Shown here: positions 1-9,300 of the stretch, piece by piece | Layout of the letters: every line of letters begins with the position of its first letter | How positions within the stretch are numbered: position 1 is the stretch's first letter | Source of the DNA: Gautieria morchelliformis | Lineage: Eukaryota; Basidiomycota; Agaricomycetes; Gomphales; Gomphaceae | Length of the DNA stretch: 64,000 bases | NCBI GenBank assembly: GCA_015179125.1 | Contig: WHVA01000005.1 | Location: 310,001 to 374,000 of the forward strand | Direction of reading: 5' to 3' | Notes under the pieces: generated by a model | What the model saw: the letters and a program-made list of their open reading frames with translations, nothing else | Databases searched by the model: none | What the model was told of the DNA's origin: nothing | Position numbers and translations under genes: made by a program

Positions 1-3000
1 GCCAACAAAGGCACTTTTGATGCCTTCGGTTCAGGCTCACTCGTGCTATCTAACAAGGTTGGAGATAAGACTGTGAACATTACATTGAAGGATACGTTCT
101 ACGCGCCAAAAATGGCTGTTACCCTCATCTCGATCGGCCGGTGCGATGATGCAGGCTATAACACACAAATAGCTGATCAGAAATGCACAATATCCAATCG
201 TAAAGGCAGGATATTGATGCAAGCACCGAAGCTGAATGGCTTATATCGATTTGATTTACAACACACAAGTGCCGAAGCGCATGTATGCGCATCAGCCATG
301 GAAATACATCAAAAAATGGGGCACATTTCACAAAAGTCCCTACAGCACTTGCTCAACCGTGGCATGATATTAGGCATTGAATTGAGCTCAAAAGGTGACA
401 AGGTTGTTTGCGATGCGTGCATTCAGGCGAAGATTGCACGCAAATCACTTCCTCAGGAACCCAGAAGCCGATCATCAAAATTCGGTGACAGAATTTATTC
501 TGATGTCTGGGGACCAGCGAGACACTCCACAATTGACAAGAAATCCTATTATGTGTCTTTCATCGACGACTACTCAAGAGAATCGGTTATCTATTTGATG
601 GCAAACAAATCGGAAGCATTTTCAAAATACAAACTCTACGAGGCCTTGATGCTTCGACAGAGGAATATGCACATCAAAGCACTTGTTTCCGACAGAGGGG
701 GCGAATACACAAGCTCAGAATTTGAACAGCATTTGGCCAAGCAAGGCACGAAGCATCGGTTAACCGTGCACGACACCCCAGAGTCAAATGGTGTTGCTGA
801 ACGTTTAAACCGAACTCTAGTTGAAAGAGCTCGTGCCATGCTATTGGAATCAAGTCTTCCTAAGACTCTATGGGGGCATGCAATTTTGCATGCCAACTCT
901 CTTAGGAATCGGACACACACAAGAGCTTTGCCAGACAAAACCCCTTTTGAAATGATCCATCACGAGAAACCGAACCTGAAAGACATACACGTGTGGGGAA
1001 TTGAAGTCTACGTTAAAGTCAAAGAGGGAAACAAACTAGCAGCCCATGCCAAAAGAGCTCGGTGGATAGGAATCTCTGGACAGAGCCATGGTCACTGCAT
1101 CTACTGGCCTGACTCTCAGAAGGTTTCTGTCGAGCGGAATATTATATTTGACTCAGAGATGAAGGGGGGCAAAGCTCCAATCATTTCTATTGAAGAGTCA
1201 CAGCTACCTACGTCCAGAAAAATGGTACAGGCCATCTCGGCGCCAGCACCTATGCCTAGCCGCTTAGTCAGCGAAGAGGCAAAGATCGAGGAAATTGATG
1301 ATGATGAACCAGAGGAACGTCTGAAAGAGCTGCAACCCAGTCAGACTGTTGATGCCAGACCTAAAGAAGCTGCTCCAACAAGGAGAAGCGAGAGAATCCG
1401 TCAGCAGCAGGCGCAGCCGGCCCCAAGTGGTCCCGTAACAAGATCTCAAACTAAGAGACATGCTGGTGCAGATATCACTACACTAGCTTACGAGGACATT
1501 GAGGACCATCAAGACAAATTATTTGAACAAGATTTATCCTCTGTCACTGACGGCATCAGTGATTATAACCTTGCCATCAGTACACTTTCGACCTCCGATC
1601 AAAACAAAGATAATGTGCTGCCGGATTTGAATCAGACCGAGCCTAGCAATGCAGATGAAGCCTTAAATGATCCTATGTGGAAAGCATCGATGGATAAAGA
1701 GTATAAGGTGCTACTCGACAAAGGTGTATGGGAAGTGGTTAAACCACCTCCTGGGGCAAATATTGTCGGAAATAGATGGGTATTCCTCTGGAAACGCAAT
1801 CCAGAAGGTGAACCCATCACACCTAGATCGAGGATGGTCGCCCAAGGCTTTACACAAAGTTTTGGAGTCGACTACAATGAAACCTATGCACCTGTTGCTC
1901 GGATGACTTCCTTACGGATTATATGTGCCATTGCTGCCAGGAACAACTGGCCTATTCACCAAATGGATGTGGACAGTGCGTATTTGAATGCTACACTGCC
2001 AGAACCTATTTACATGAGACAGCCGTATGGATATGAGACCGGAGACAAAGATGATGTCCTCCTGCTGAAGAAAGCACTTTACGGCCTCAAACAGTCTGGA
2101 AGGGAATGGTACAAACGTCTGAGTGGTGAATTTCTCAAGTTAGGATTCACTAAATCAGCTTCGGATGGAGCTGTATTTTGCAGACGTGGACCGAGAGGGC
2201 ATGCGATTATTGCAACGGCGGTAGACGACCTCACTATCACAGCTGAGAGTCAACCAATCCTCGATGAGGTAAAGCATGACCTTGCCCAGGTTTTTAGTAT
2301 GAAAGACCTAGGCGAGATTCACTGGCTTTTGAACCTCAAAATCGAAAGAGATTGGAATAACAAATCGATTGCAATATCACAAGCCACATACATCCAGAAA
2401 ATCATCAAAAAATTCAATCTGGATGATGCCAAAACATTTTCCACGCCTCTCGACCCAGCCGTTAAATTATCCAGAGACCAATGCCCTTCTACAGATGAAG
2501 ACAAACAGAAGATGTCAAGAATTCCATACAGACAAGCGATAGGATCATTGATGTGGGCAGCAGTAGCCACTCGACCGGACATTGCGTTCGCAGTGTCATT
2601 ACTTTCTCAATTCCTCGAAAACCCAGGTCCAACACATTGGCATGCAGTCAAACGTGTCTTTAAATATCTAAAAGGCACGATGGACTACAAATTGACACTT
2701 GGGAAGAATCGAGACGGCCTCATTGGGTATTCAGATGCGGATTGGGCTTCTCAAGAGCACAGGCACTCATACTCGGCTTATATTTTTCAGATTGATGGAG
2801 GGACAGTATCATGGAGTTGTCAAAAACAATCCATAGTAGCCCTATCATCAACTGAAGCCGAATTCGTTGCCCTGACTCATGCGAGTAAAGAAGCCTTATG
2901 GATGCGCCACTTTATTTCTGAAGTATTCCAACCGCTGAATTGTCCCATCAAAATTTATTCATACAATCAATCAGCCATTGCCATCGTCTATGGCACTCAA

Positions 3001-3177
3001 CAACACACGAGGACCAAGCATTTCGACATTAGATTATATTTCATCCGAGATATAGTCGAAGATGAAGAAATTAAGCTTGTGTACCTACCAACGGAACACA
3101 TGCTAGCCGATCTTCTCACTAAAGGACTTCCTAGTCCTAGAGTGAGAATCCTCAACGAGAGAATCGGAATATATTAA
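1..3177 (+). CDS. Copia-A1 Gag-Pol polyprotein, C-terminal part (integrase, RT, RNase H)
   Basis: The frame is open from base 1, so the 5' end (Gag, protease) lies outside the window. Order: pre-integrase HHCC region (H..H near 307-324, CDAC at 409-420); integrase core with catalytic Asp in SDVWGP (~499), SDRGGEY (~688) and Glu in GVAERLN (~799); a linker rich in Pro and charged residues; RVT_2-type reverse transcriptase from about 1678 with the active-site box AVDD near 2218; RNase H from about 2737. No stop interrupts 3.1 kb, so this is the best-preserved Copia-A pol here. One oddity: the RNase H motif that reads SDNQSA in the sister copy reads SYNQSA here (codon 2962-2964), replacing a conserved acidic residue. 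It is followed at once by a polypurine tract and an LTR. Confidence 0.93.
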   Translation, partial: ANKGTFDAFGSGSLVLSNKVGDKTVNITLKDTFYAPKMAVTLISIGRCDDAGYNTQIADQKCTISNRKGRILMQAPKLNGLYRFDLQHTSAEAHVCASAMEIHQKMGHISQKSLQHLLNRGMILGIELSSKGDKVVCDACIQAKIARKSLPQEPRSRSSKFGDRIYSDVWGPARHSTIDKKSYYVSFIDDYSRESVIYLMANKSEAFSKYKLYEALMLRQRNMHIKALVSDRGGEYTSSEFEQHLAKQGTKHRLTVHDTPESNGVAERLNRTLVERARAMLLESSLPKTLWGHAILHANSLRNRTHTRALPDKTPFEMIHHEKPNLKDIHVWGIEVYVKVKEGNKLAAHAKRARWIGISGQSHGHCIYWPDSQKVSVERNIIFDSEMKGGKAPIISIEESQLPTSRKMVQAISAPAPMPSRLVSEEAKIEEIDDDEPEERLKELQPSQTVDARPKEAAPTRRSERIRQQQAQPAPSGPVTRSQTKRHAGADITTLAYEDIEDHQDKLFEQDLSSVTDGISDYNLAISTLSTSDQNKDNVLPDLNQTEPSNADEALNDPMWKASMDKEYKVLLDKGVWEVVKPPPGANIVGNRWVFLWKRNPEGEPITPRSRMVAQGFTQSFGVDYNETYAPVARMTSLRIICAIAARNNWPIHQMDVDSAYLNATLPEPIYMRQPYGYETGDKDDVLLLKKALYGLKQSGREWYKRLSGEFLKLGFTKSASDGAVFCRRGPRGHAIIATAVDDLTITAESQPILDEVKHDLAQVFSMKDLGEIHWLLNLKIERDWNNKSIAISQATYIQKIIKKFNLDDAKTFSTPLDPAVKLSRDQCPSTDEDKQKMSRIPYRQAIGSLMWAAVATRPDIAFAVSLLSQFLENPGPTHWHAVKRVFKYLKGTMDYKLTLGKNRDGLIGYSDADWASQEHRHSYSAYIFQIDGGTVSWSCQKQSIVALSSTEAEFVALTHASKEALWMRHFISEVFQPLNCPIKIYSYNQSAIAIVYGTQQHTRTKHFDIRLYFIRDIVEDEEIKLVYLPTEHMLADLLTKGLPSPRVRILNERIGIY

Positions 3178-3178
3178 G

Positions 3179-3190
3179 CTTGAGGGGGCG
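3179..3190 (+). other. Polypurine tract of Copia-A1
   Basis: A purine-rich run (TTGAGGGGGCG) sits directly before the LTR's TGTTGGG start. The same tract is present, inverted, next to the sister element's LTR at 37656-37670. In LTR elements this is the plus-strand primer. Confidence 0.75.
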
Positions 3191-3678
3191 TGTTGGGTGC
3201 ATTTATGCTCCTGCACCAAAATCAAGCATAATATATTCAATTTATTGTGTGGTGTTTCAATATTTTCTCATACTGTTCTTGTACCATGCATCCATTTCTC
3301 TGCTTATTTTCGAAATTTTCTAGTCACTCTCTATCTCTCCATTTCATTCTGTTATTTCTACTTTCACAGGCGGCTGCACCCAGCGGAGTTTGAAATGACT
3401 TCGACGCGCGAGCCCTTGGGCGCTAAAGGGCCGGGTGCAAGTATATGCCTTCTGAGACAGGATTACACTCCTCTCTCAGTGACAATAAATTCACTGAGAG
3501 AGGCGAGTAGTATTCTTCATATTTACATAGCATGTTGACTGAAAATCATGTAGTATATTTGATTCTAGGTATTGTATTAATACATCAGTGACAATAAATT
3601 CACTGAGAGAGTATATTTGATTCTAGCTTTCTAAGAACTCTACCGAACCTTCCCTGCCATAGCCCCTAGTTGCTAACA
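3191..3678 (+). repeat. 3' LTR of Copia-A1
   Basis: 488 bp from TGTTGGGTGCA to TTGCTAACA. The first ~300 bp align well with the 436-bp Copia-A2 LTR, whereas the U5 side has diverged. It contains a perfect 13-bp stem with an 8-nt loop (3470-3482 / 3491-3503) and a partial second copy near 3587-3612. The LTR ends against sequence homologous to the interior of ORF-A, so Copia-A1 inserted into an ORF-A copy. The other end and its target duplication lie outside the window. Confidence 0.85.
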
Positions 3679-4999
3679 GTCTGACTCCTCCGTCTGGAAG
3701 ACGTATGACCCGGACAGAGCTCAGCGTCTGGCTGAACAGCCAAAAAAGAAGTGCAAGAAATTGCGCGGCAACCCCAACACCGGCAATGGTCTGGCCATTG
3801 CGAGGGAAAGTGCGATCAACACATACCTGGTGGCATCACTGTCGCACACGATCAATGACCCTGCCCTGCAACGGCAGGTAGCATCAATCGAGGCCCAGTA
3901 CATCAGGCCTCACGTGGACCTGCCGCCACCGAGGGGGACAGTTCACCCTCCCTACCTGGGGGAGGGAGTGATCATAGCACTCGGAGACCCACCAGTCTCC
4001 GAGACGGGCCTCCTACCACGACTGGTAGGAAAGGCACAACAGTGTCATACTCAATGGTACGATGTCTGCCCACTCAACAACCCACACTTCATTGAGCTCC
4101 TAGCGCGTGCAAAAGAAACGCCGCAACTCACGCGCATGTGCGAGATGATCGGCGTGTTCAGGCGCATCGAGCACGAGCAACACGCTCACAATCCCAAAAG
4201 GGATTGTCTCGTGATAGCGAGCGGTACCCCGCACGACATCGCCGCAATCCTAAGGGGTTGGATACACAACCCTGAAGGAATCCCATCTGCCATCCGTGAC
4301 AATGCAGATGGAACCTTCAACCTAGACGACATGGACGTCTGGATGTGGCTGAAGGCACTCACACCCCGAGTTAAAGGGGTCGCATCACCTCTCAAGTTGA
4401 GACTCCTTGACTTGTTTGGCTCAACCGACCGATGGTCGAGCCTCGTCGACGCCAGGGAATGCCTGACACTGCAGAGCACCAGCCTGTGGCTATCCATCAT
4501 GGGTCCATATCCCGTGAGAGGCCGAGCTGGCCCCAACATTCCACTTGCCGACATCACGTGATGGCTGGCCCTCTACGCCGGCGTCACTCACAAACGAGCT
4601 GTGCACATTGAACATTACATTCAGCGCAGCCTCACTGGCGCGGCATTCAGTGCCGCCACCCAGGAGGGCCAACAAAAGGTCCTCGAGACCAGCCACGTGA
4701 GGGCCATGGTGCCATGGCCGCTCACCCATGCTCAGCTCGATCAAGAGCTGGCGCGCTTTGGGCCTTCTCCCCAGGCTGAGGACCCGGCCGTCGAGGCCAT
4801 GCTCCGCGAGGACACCGCCCTCGTCAACCAAGCGGAAAACCCCGCCAGTGGTGAGGCAGAACCGCCTCGCCCAACCACCCCCGTGGATGCGGAGGTGCCG
4901 CCGGAGGAGTCACGTGCTCCACCGGCCCCATACGATGACGATGTCATCGTATCGGAAGCACTAGAGGATGCTGTCATGGATGACCTCTATGAGTTCTAA
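3679..4999 (+). pseudogene. ORF-A copy 1, repeated unknown protein, 5'-truncated with an in-frame stop
   Basis: This is homologous along its length to the minus-strand ORF at 62119-64000. Its N-terminal third is lost at the Copia-A1 junction; homology resumes inside the SDSSVW region. A single in-frame TGA (4559-4561) replaces an Arg codon of the other copy, and the same frame continues to the stop at 4997-4999. Visible features are a basic KKKCKK-type cluster near the start (nuclear-signal-like), then a conserved mixed alpha-type region, then an acidic Pro/Glu-rich tail ending in MDDLYEF. No domain is recognised. Repetition and the convergent partner ORF-B suggest a multicopy family. Function is unknown; a Gag-like or cargo role is only a guess. 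Confidence 0.6.
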
Positions 5000-5175
5000 G
5001 CGGTACCCTATAGTTGTCTATAGAGGGGGAGGGTGTAAATAACCTATGTATCTATCTGTACACTAGTTATTACATAACCCCAGTGGGCCCCTTATGGACC
5101 CACTGTATAGTTTACGTGTGGGAACTGGTCAGCGGCCCCCATAGAATCTTACTCCCACCTGTCACTACGTAGCAT
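5000..5175. repeat. Shared 3' intergenic segment of the ORF-A/ORF-B repeat
   Basis: The sequence between the stops of the convergent ORFs is conserved, inverted, at about 61940-62118. It includes a CTATAGTTGTCTATAG inverted repeat, a GGGGGAGGGTGTAAATAA run and a GTGGGCCC..GGACCCAC palindrome. The conservation shows that the two ORFs travel as one unit. Confidence 0.6.
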
Positions 5176-5502
5176 TCAGAATACAACTCTTTGGTCAAGT
5201 TCTGTTGTGCCCTTGTGATACAAGGTCCTAATATCAACATCTTTACAGCCATGGTCAAAGGCTGTGCTGTAAGTCGCCACCACCTTATCATTGATTTGCT
5301 GAAATAGATTGTAGGACGCAAATTGTTCCATGAAGGACTTGTCCTGCATGTCATGTCTTCCATGTGGTCTAGATGGTAGGTGGTATGGGGAGTAGCTCTT
5401 GGCGTATCGGTGGGGGGGTAGCTGTATGGCATGGAGTGGTGGGACTGCGATTGGGGCGCCGGCGCACCATAATAGCTCGGTGGGTATGGGTTGGGGTAAC
5501 AA
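5176..5502 (-). CDS. ORF-B copy 1, unknown protein convergent with ORF-A
   Basis: The minus-strand frame reads through a Pro/Tyr/Ser-rich region into a better-ordered C-terminus containing MQDKSFMEQF and TLYHKGTTELDQ. The last ~20 residues are matched by the plus-strand sequence at 61875-61935 next to the other ORF-A copy, which supports this as a real, repeated gene end. An overlapping minus-strand frame (5112-5579) carries the YYGAPAPQSQSHHS part, so either a frameshift or an unrecognised intron near 5340 separates the two. No domain is recognised. Confidence 0.4.
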   Translation of the reverse strand: MLPQPIPTELLWCAGAPIAVPPLHAIQLPPHRYAKSYSPYHLPSRPHGRHDMQDKSFMEQFASYNLFQQINDKVVATYSTAFDHGCKDVDIRTLYHKGTTELDQRVVF

Positions 5503-5579
5503 CAGAGGTTGTTATGATATACATACACAACTGCATTATTTAAATCTCTCATATATATAGAAACTAACAAAAGAAACAA

Positions 5580-6239
5580 GAGAAGAATCTATTAAAGAAA
5601 GGAAATGACACTCATGACATCATAGACATCAATATGTGCAAGCGGCAGATGATATCACGATCGGTAGCTATCATATCTATAGATTAGATAAGATACAGGG
5701 ACAAAGGCATCGGCCATGACGTCGACAGGCACCAGGCCACAGGCACCGAGGAGGTGCGGGCACCAAACGCCGCAGAGGTATAGAGACTGCGCAGGAGCAC
5801 CAGACACCACAGAATGATGACAGAACATCATTACAAGCATGTATGCTCAATCAGCTGCCCCACAGAAGAGGCACAGATATGGCGGCCCCATCACCAAGAG
5901 CAGCATTTATGTTGCACAAGAGAAATTTAATTTTCATTTCCTATTGTACTCCATGACACGTCTAGCTGATTACTATCCTAACATCATGTAGACAGGAGCT
6001 TTTTATAGTAGGTACAAGACTCTATTCCAAAGCCTATCTATCATCCCTGTTATTATCCCCATCTTTTTCATGGCTTTATGACTACAAATAGTCTCCCCTT
6101 TATTTACACATAGCTTTTTGACCCATTTACTCATTATCCTGAACACTGGTAGTTATTGCTATTATGGTATAAATAGCTACCACAAATGTACGAACTGATC
6201 ATCCAGAATTTACTGTTTCTGTCATGAAATCAAAACGTG
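5580..6239. other. Non-coding stretch
   Basis: Only short, unconvincing frames are present. I see no repeat shared with the rest of the window and no RNA gene. Confidence 0.4.
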
Positions 6240-6766
6240 TATGTCTTCACCGTGCAAACGCACATACTCTATACCCACAATCGAACCTATCCTAACCTAC
6301 ACACACCCCTCTGAGTCCACTCGCATTCACGTACACACCATCCAACACCCTATCAACCCGAGGACATGCAGCTGACCCAACAACCCGTCTACCCATCCCT
6401 GAGCCAGGGCAGAGCCTGAGCCCGAGACGTACTGATCCATGGAGCAAGTCGACGGCTAGTCCATCGCATATGTTCTTTCTTTCTTTTCTTCTATTTCTCT
6501 TTCTAAACACACTTCCCTCTTTTCTGATCCTCTCAATCACACACACACTATTTCCCTATCAACCAGTAACATAGATACTCACCGCAGCACCTGGCATATC
6601 AACCCCTGAGCCACATACACGCACCTTCCCACCCCCTTCCGTTCTAGCTCATCCTACACTTCAGATAAATAGCCGACTCCTGTATCATACCGAGTCAGTC
6701 AATTAGAACTCACCTTTTCGAAGCTACTTGGAATCTTGCAACGCACAATCTTGTGCAGTTATTACT
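6240..6766 (+). repeat. Diverged LTR fragment related to Copia-C
   Basis: The order of short matches follows the Copia-C LTR: CTGATCCATGGAG, a C/T-rich stretch, an AAATAGC motif, then CAGTCAATTAGAACTCA and a TTGTGCAG block near the end. Identity between blocks is low. It stops at the TGTTAGCAAC of the next LTR remnant. It is probably an old relative of the Copia-C LTR. Confidence 0.45.
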
Positions 6767-6800
6767 GTTAGCAACTTGGGGTTATGGCAGGGAAGGTTCG
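6767..6800 (-). repeat. Copia-A1-type LTR remnant
   Basis: About 34 bp match the reverse complement of the end of the Copia-A1 LTR with about two differences, starting at the expected terminal TG. It is cut by the Gypsy-A LTR at 6801; the rest of this LTR is not found beyond Gypsy-A. Confidence 0.55.
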
Positions 6801-8324
6801 TGTAGGGGAACGGCTGTTCAACCAGCCAAGGAAGGCTGCTCAACCAGCCCTAGTCTTTTCTTTTTGTCTTGACAACATGTAAAAACACATTTGAGGAATT
6901 AACAGTATTTGTATGCTGTTAATATAACTGGGGAGAGGCTTTTCAAACATTCCTCTAGTTATCTCATATTTTTCCTTATTTTTCCAAAGTCTCCATGGCT
7001 CAAACTACCATTTTTCTGACATTACAGAGTTGTGGATCCTCTAGCACCCACAACTCTGTTCTCGGCGCTCTATTTCAAACTCCGCCGGGCACCTCGGCGG
7101 TGGCCGCATTTTCGGACTTATGGTCACCCAAGCACCAAGTCTGGCAGGATGGCTCTCTCAGTATTTCCAGCTGAGTCCCAAACAGTTGCTATATGCAGCC
7201 ATAGCAACTGTGCAGCCTGTTTGGCTTCACCAAACAATGGGGATCATGGTCAGTCATGACAACAAGGCTGTACCAGGCTGTGCCCAGCTGTGCTAAGCAG
7301 TTCTCTTAGTAATTATGGCTACAGAGCCCTAATTGGCTCAGGACTGCTTACTCAGCTTCTGAGTGCCAAATACATGGTTATCTGGAGATACAGCCTCAAT
7401 GACTCAACCAATCCAGGCACAACTTGGTGAGTCAGGAGTACATGACTCAGCCAAGCTGTGCTATGGCACATGACCCTTTTAAGTGAGTCATTCCTGACAA
7501 ATCAAGCTCTGATTGGTAGGAAGCATGGTAGAGTCCCCTGGAAACAGCCAGTTTCTTCCAACTCTTTCTTCCATCTTCCACAAGCTTCTTCCCCCATTCC
7601 ATTAATAGATAGAAGGTTCTACCTGCTTACTAAGCTCCTGTACATTACAATATAAAAGGAGGCCCTTTGCCTGTCCTTTGAGCAATCAATCTACCCATCT
7701 TCTATCCTACACAGCTTGTGTGACTTGCACATCTTATCTAAGTTCCTAACCCGAACTAGAATACTACTCTTGCTTAGAGTAACTATTCTTAGTTAAGTAG
7801 TTGCTTTACTGCTTAGCCACTTAGCCTAACACGCTGGGTGAAACTCTACAGAGTGAGGTTGGCAATCGATTTTCTTGTCAATTAGCACTCCAATACCCGA
7901 GACAAGCTGTTCAGTTGATTTTCCTGTTCAGTGACTTTCACAAGTCAAGTCAAGTTGTGCGCGAAAGCCACTTCACATTACTCTCTCGTTATTGCAGTGC
8001 ATTGACGTTGGTCGACCCAATCCACTTACAAACTCTCCTGCGGAGCCTATTCCCTCTGTATTAAAAGGAATACTCTTGGACCCCGATAGTGTCCTTGAAC
8101 CTACACACTCTTTTAGTTTATTGTTCAGTGCAGAAACGCATTGCCTTCTACCTGTAATAACTTGGACTAGTTATTACACAGATTGCAACCAAGGTACAAA
8201 TATTAAATTATTTCCAGAGTTGTGCTGCTGCATTGAATTGGTATTCTACTAGTCGTGTAAACGACACGTTCTGATAGACAGAGGCGTTAGCAATAACACC
8301 AAAGTCTTGAAGGGTTCCAAAACA
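6801..8324 (+). repeat. 5' LTR of Gypsy-A (3' boundary inferred)
   Basis: The start TGTAGGGGAAC is fixed by the second copy at 16984. About 715 bp can be compared with the truncated 3' LTR, showing about three substitutions, a 1-nt indel and a 21-nt indel. The end is inferred from an ACA terminus at 8324, one base before a primer-site-like TGG. If correct, the LTR is about 1.5 kb, long but acceptable. A TATA box lies at 7651. The start is certain; the end is moderate. Confidence 0.65.
7651..7659 (+). promoter_or_regulatory. TATA box in the Gypsy-A LTR
   Basis: TATAAAAGG within the LTR, followed about 30 nt later by a likely transcription start region. It is the only strong TATA in this LTR. 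Confidence 0.55.
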
Positions 8325-8325
8325 C

Positions 8326-8343
8326 TGGTGGACGCTCTGGGAA
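8326..8343 (+). other. Candidate primer-binding site of Gypsy-A
   Basis: TGGTGGACGCTCTGGGA begins with the TGG complementary to a tRNA 3' CCA end and sits one base after an ACA LTR end, the usual Ty3/Gypsy arrangement. The tRNA was not identified. Confidence 0.45.
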
Positions 8344-8614
8344 TTGCTTTCGCAGTGCCTAGAGTGTAGAGTTTGCTACAATAGCTGAGAAAAAGAAACC
8401 TGCTATCACACAAGCAGTTCTTAACCTCGTATCCTCTTCCTTAGGAGCTTCTGTTCAGAAACTCTCAAGGGAAGGTACACATCCTTACTCTATTCTTACC
8501 TCTCCTCCCTCACCTTCAACTTATCTCAACCCTTGCTCAACACCCAACCGTATTGATCCTCGTTTCGAATCGTTTCGCCCTCGAGACAACCTTGCCTCCT
8601 TCAAGAATAAAGGT

Positions 8615-9300
8615 ATGTCTGCATCACCTAAAAACAACTCACCTCCTAGTTCTCCCACTCGCTTACTTCCAGCTACTCCTATGAATCATCCATACGTGGA
8701 CAATTCTATGGTAGTTGAGGTTAGCCCAAGGGGGACACCTTTAGCCCAGATGACTCATGCATCTGAACCCATGCCGGTTGATTGGACCTTTGATGGCCCT
8801 CTAACAACCTCTCTTAACCACGTCTATCTAGCACCTAGTGAGCCTTACAAGGTCTTCAAGGTGGCTGACAGACGTAGGAATGTAAAAACTGACTTAAGGC
8901 TTTCACTTAGAAGGGATGCTTTACTCTGCATAGCAGAGGTGCACTTTGATCGTTCTAATGCACCAGCATTTAGGACCCTCTCTCGTGCATAAGAAGGTGC
9001 CTTCAAAGATGAATTGACCTTGTTAGAGTCAGTATTGACTGGCCATGCTGGACGAGTACCAGGAAGAGGAGTCATTGGATACTTCATTGAGGCATTCAAA
9101 TACAATACTTTACTCGAGCATCTGACCCGCATCTCTGATGACAGGAAAGATCTCTTGCAAAGTCTGAATGTCCCTCCTCCTTCCTTGCCTACTCTGCCTC
9201 CACAATGGCTGACAGGCTCCTTATGGAGTGCTAAGGAACTAGAAGTGCTTTTTGTTACGCTACGTGAAGACGAACTTCTTAGCCTTCTATTGGGATATTG
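8615..9300 (+). pseudogene. Gypsy-A Gag, N-terminal part (broken)
   Basis: An ATG at 8615 opens a Ser/Pro-rich N-terminus. An in-frame TAA at 8990-8992 interrupts it, after which the same frame continues (VTGHAGRVPGRGVIGYF-type sequence) to about 9290. The coding frame then shifts to that of 9252-11594. This is the Gag N-terminal region of Gypsy-A, with one nonsense change and one frameshift. It could instead be a separate small ORF, but the continuous homologous-looking reading argues against that. Confidence 0.5.

Noticed and set aside
6760-6800. Primer site GGGGTTATGG of a Copia element at 6780
   Set aside because: It resembles the initiator-Met site only over GGTTATGG and lacks GGCCC; the stretch is instead the inverted end of the Copia-A1-type LTR.
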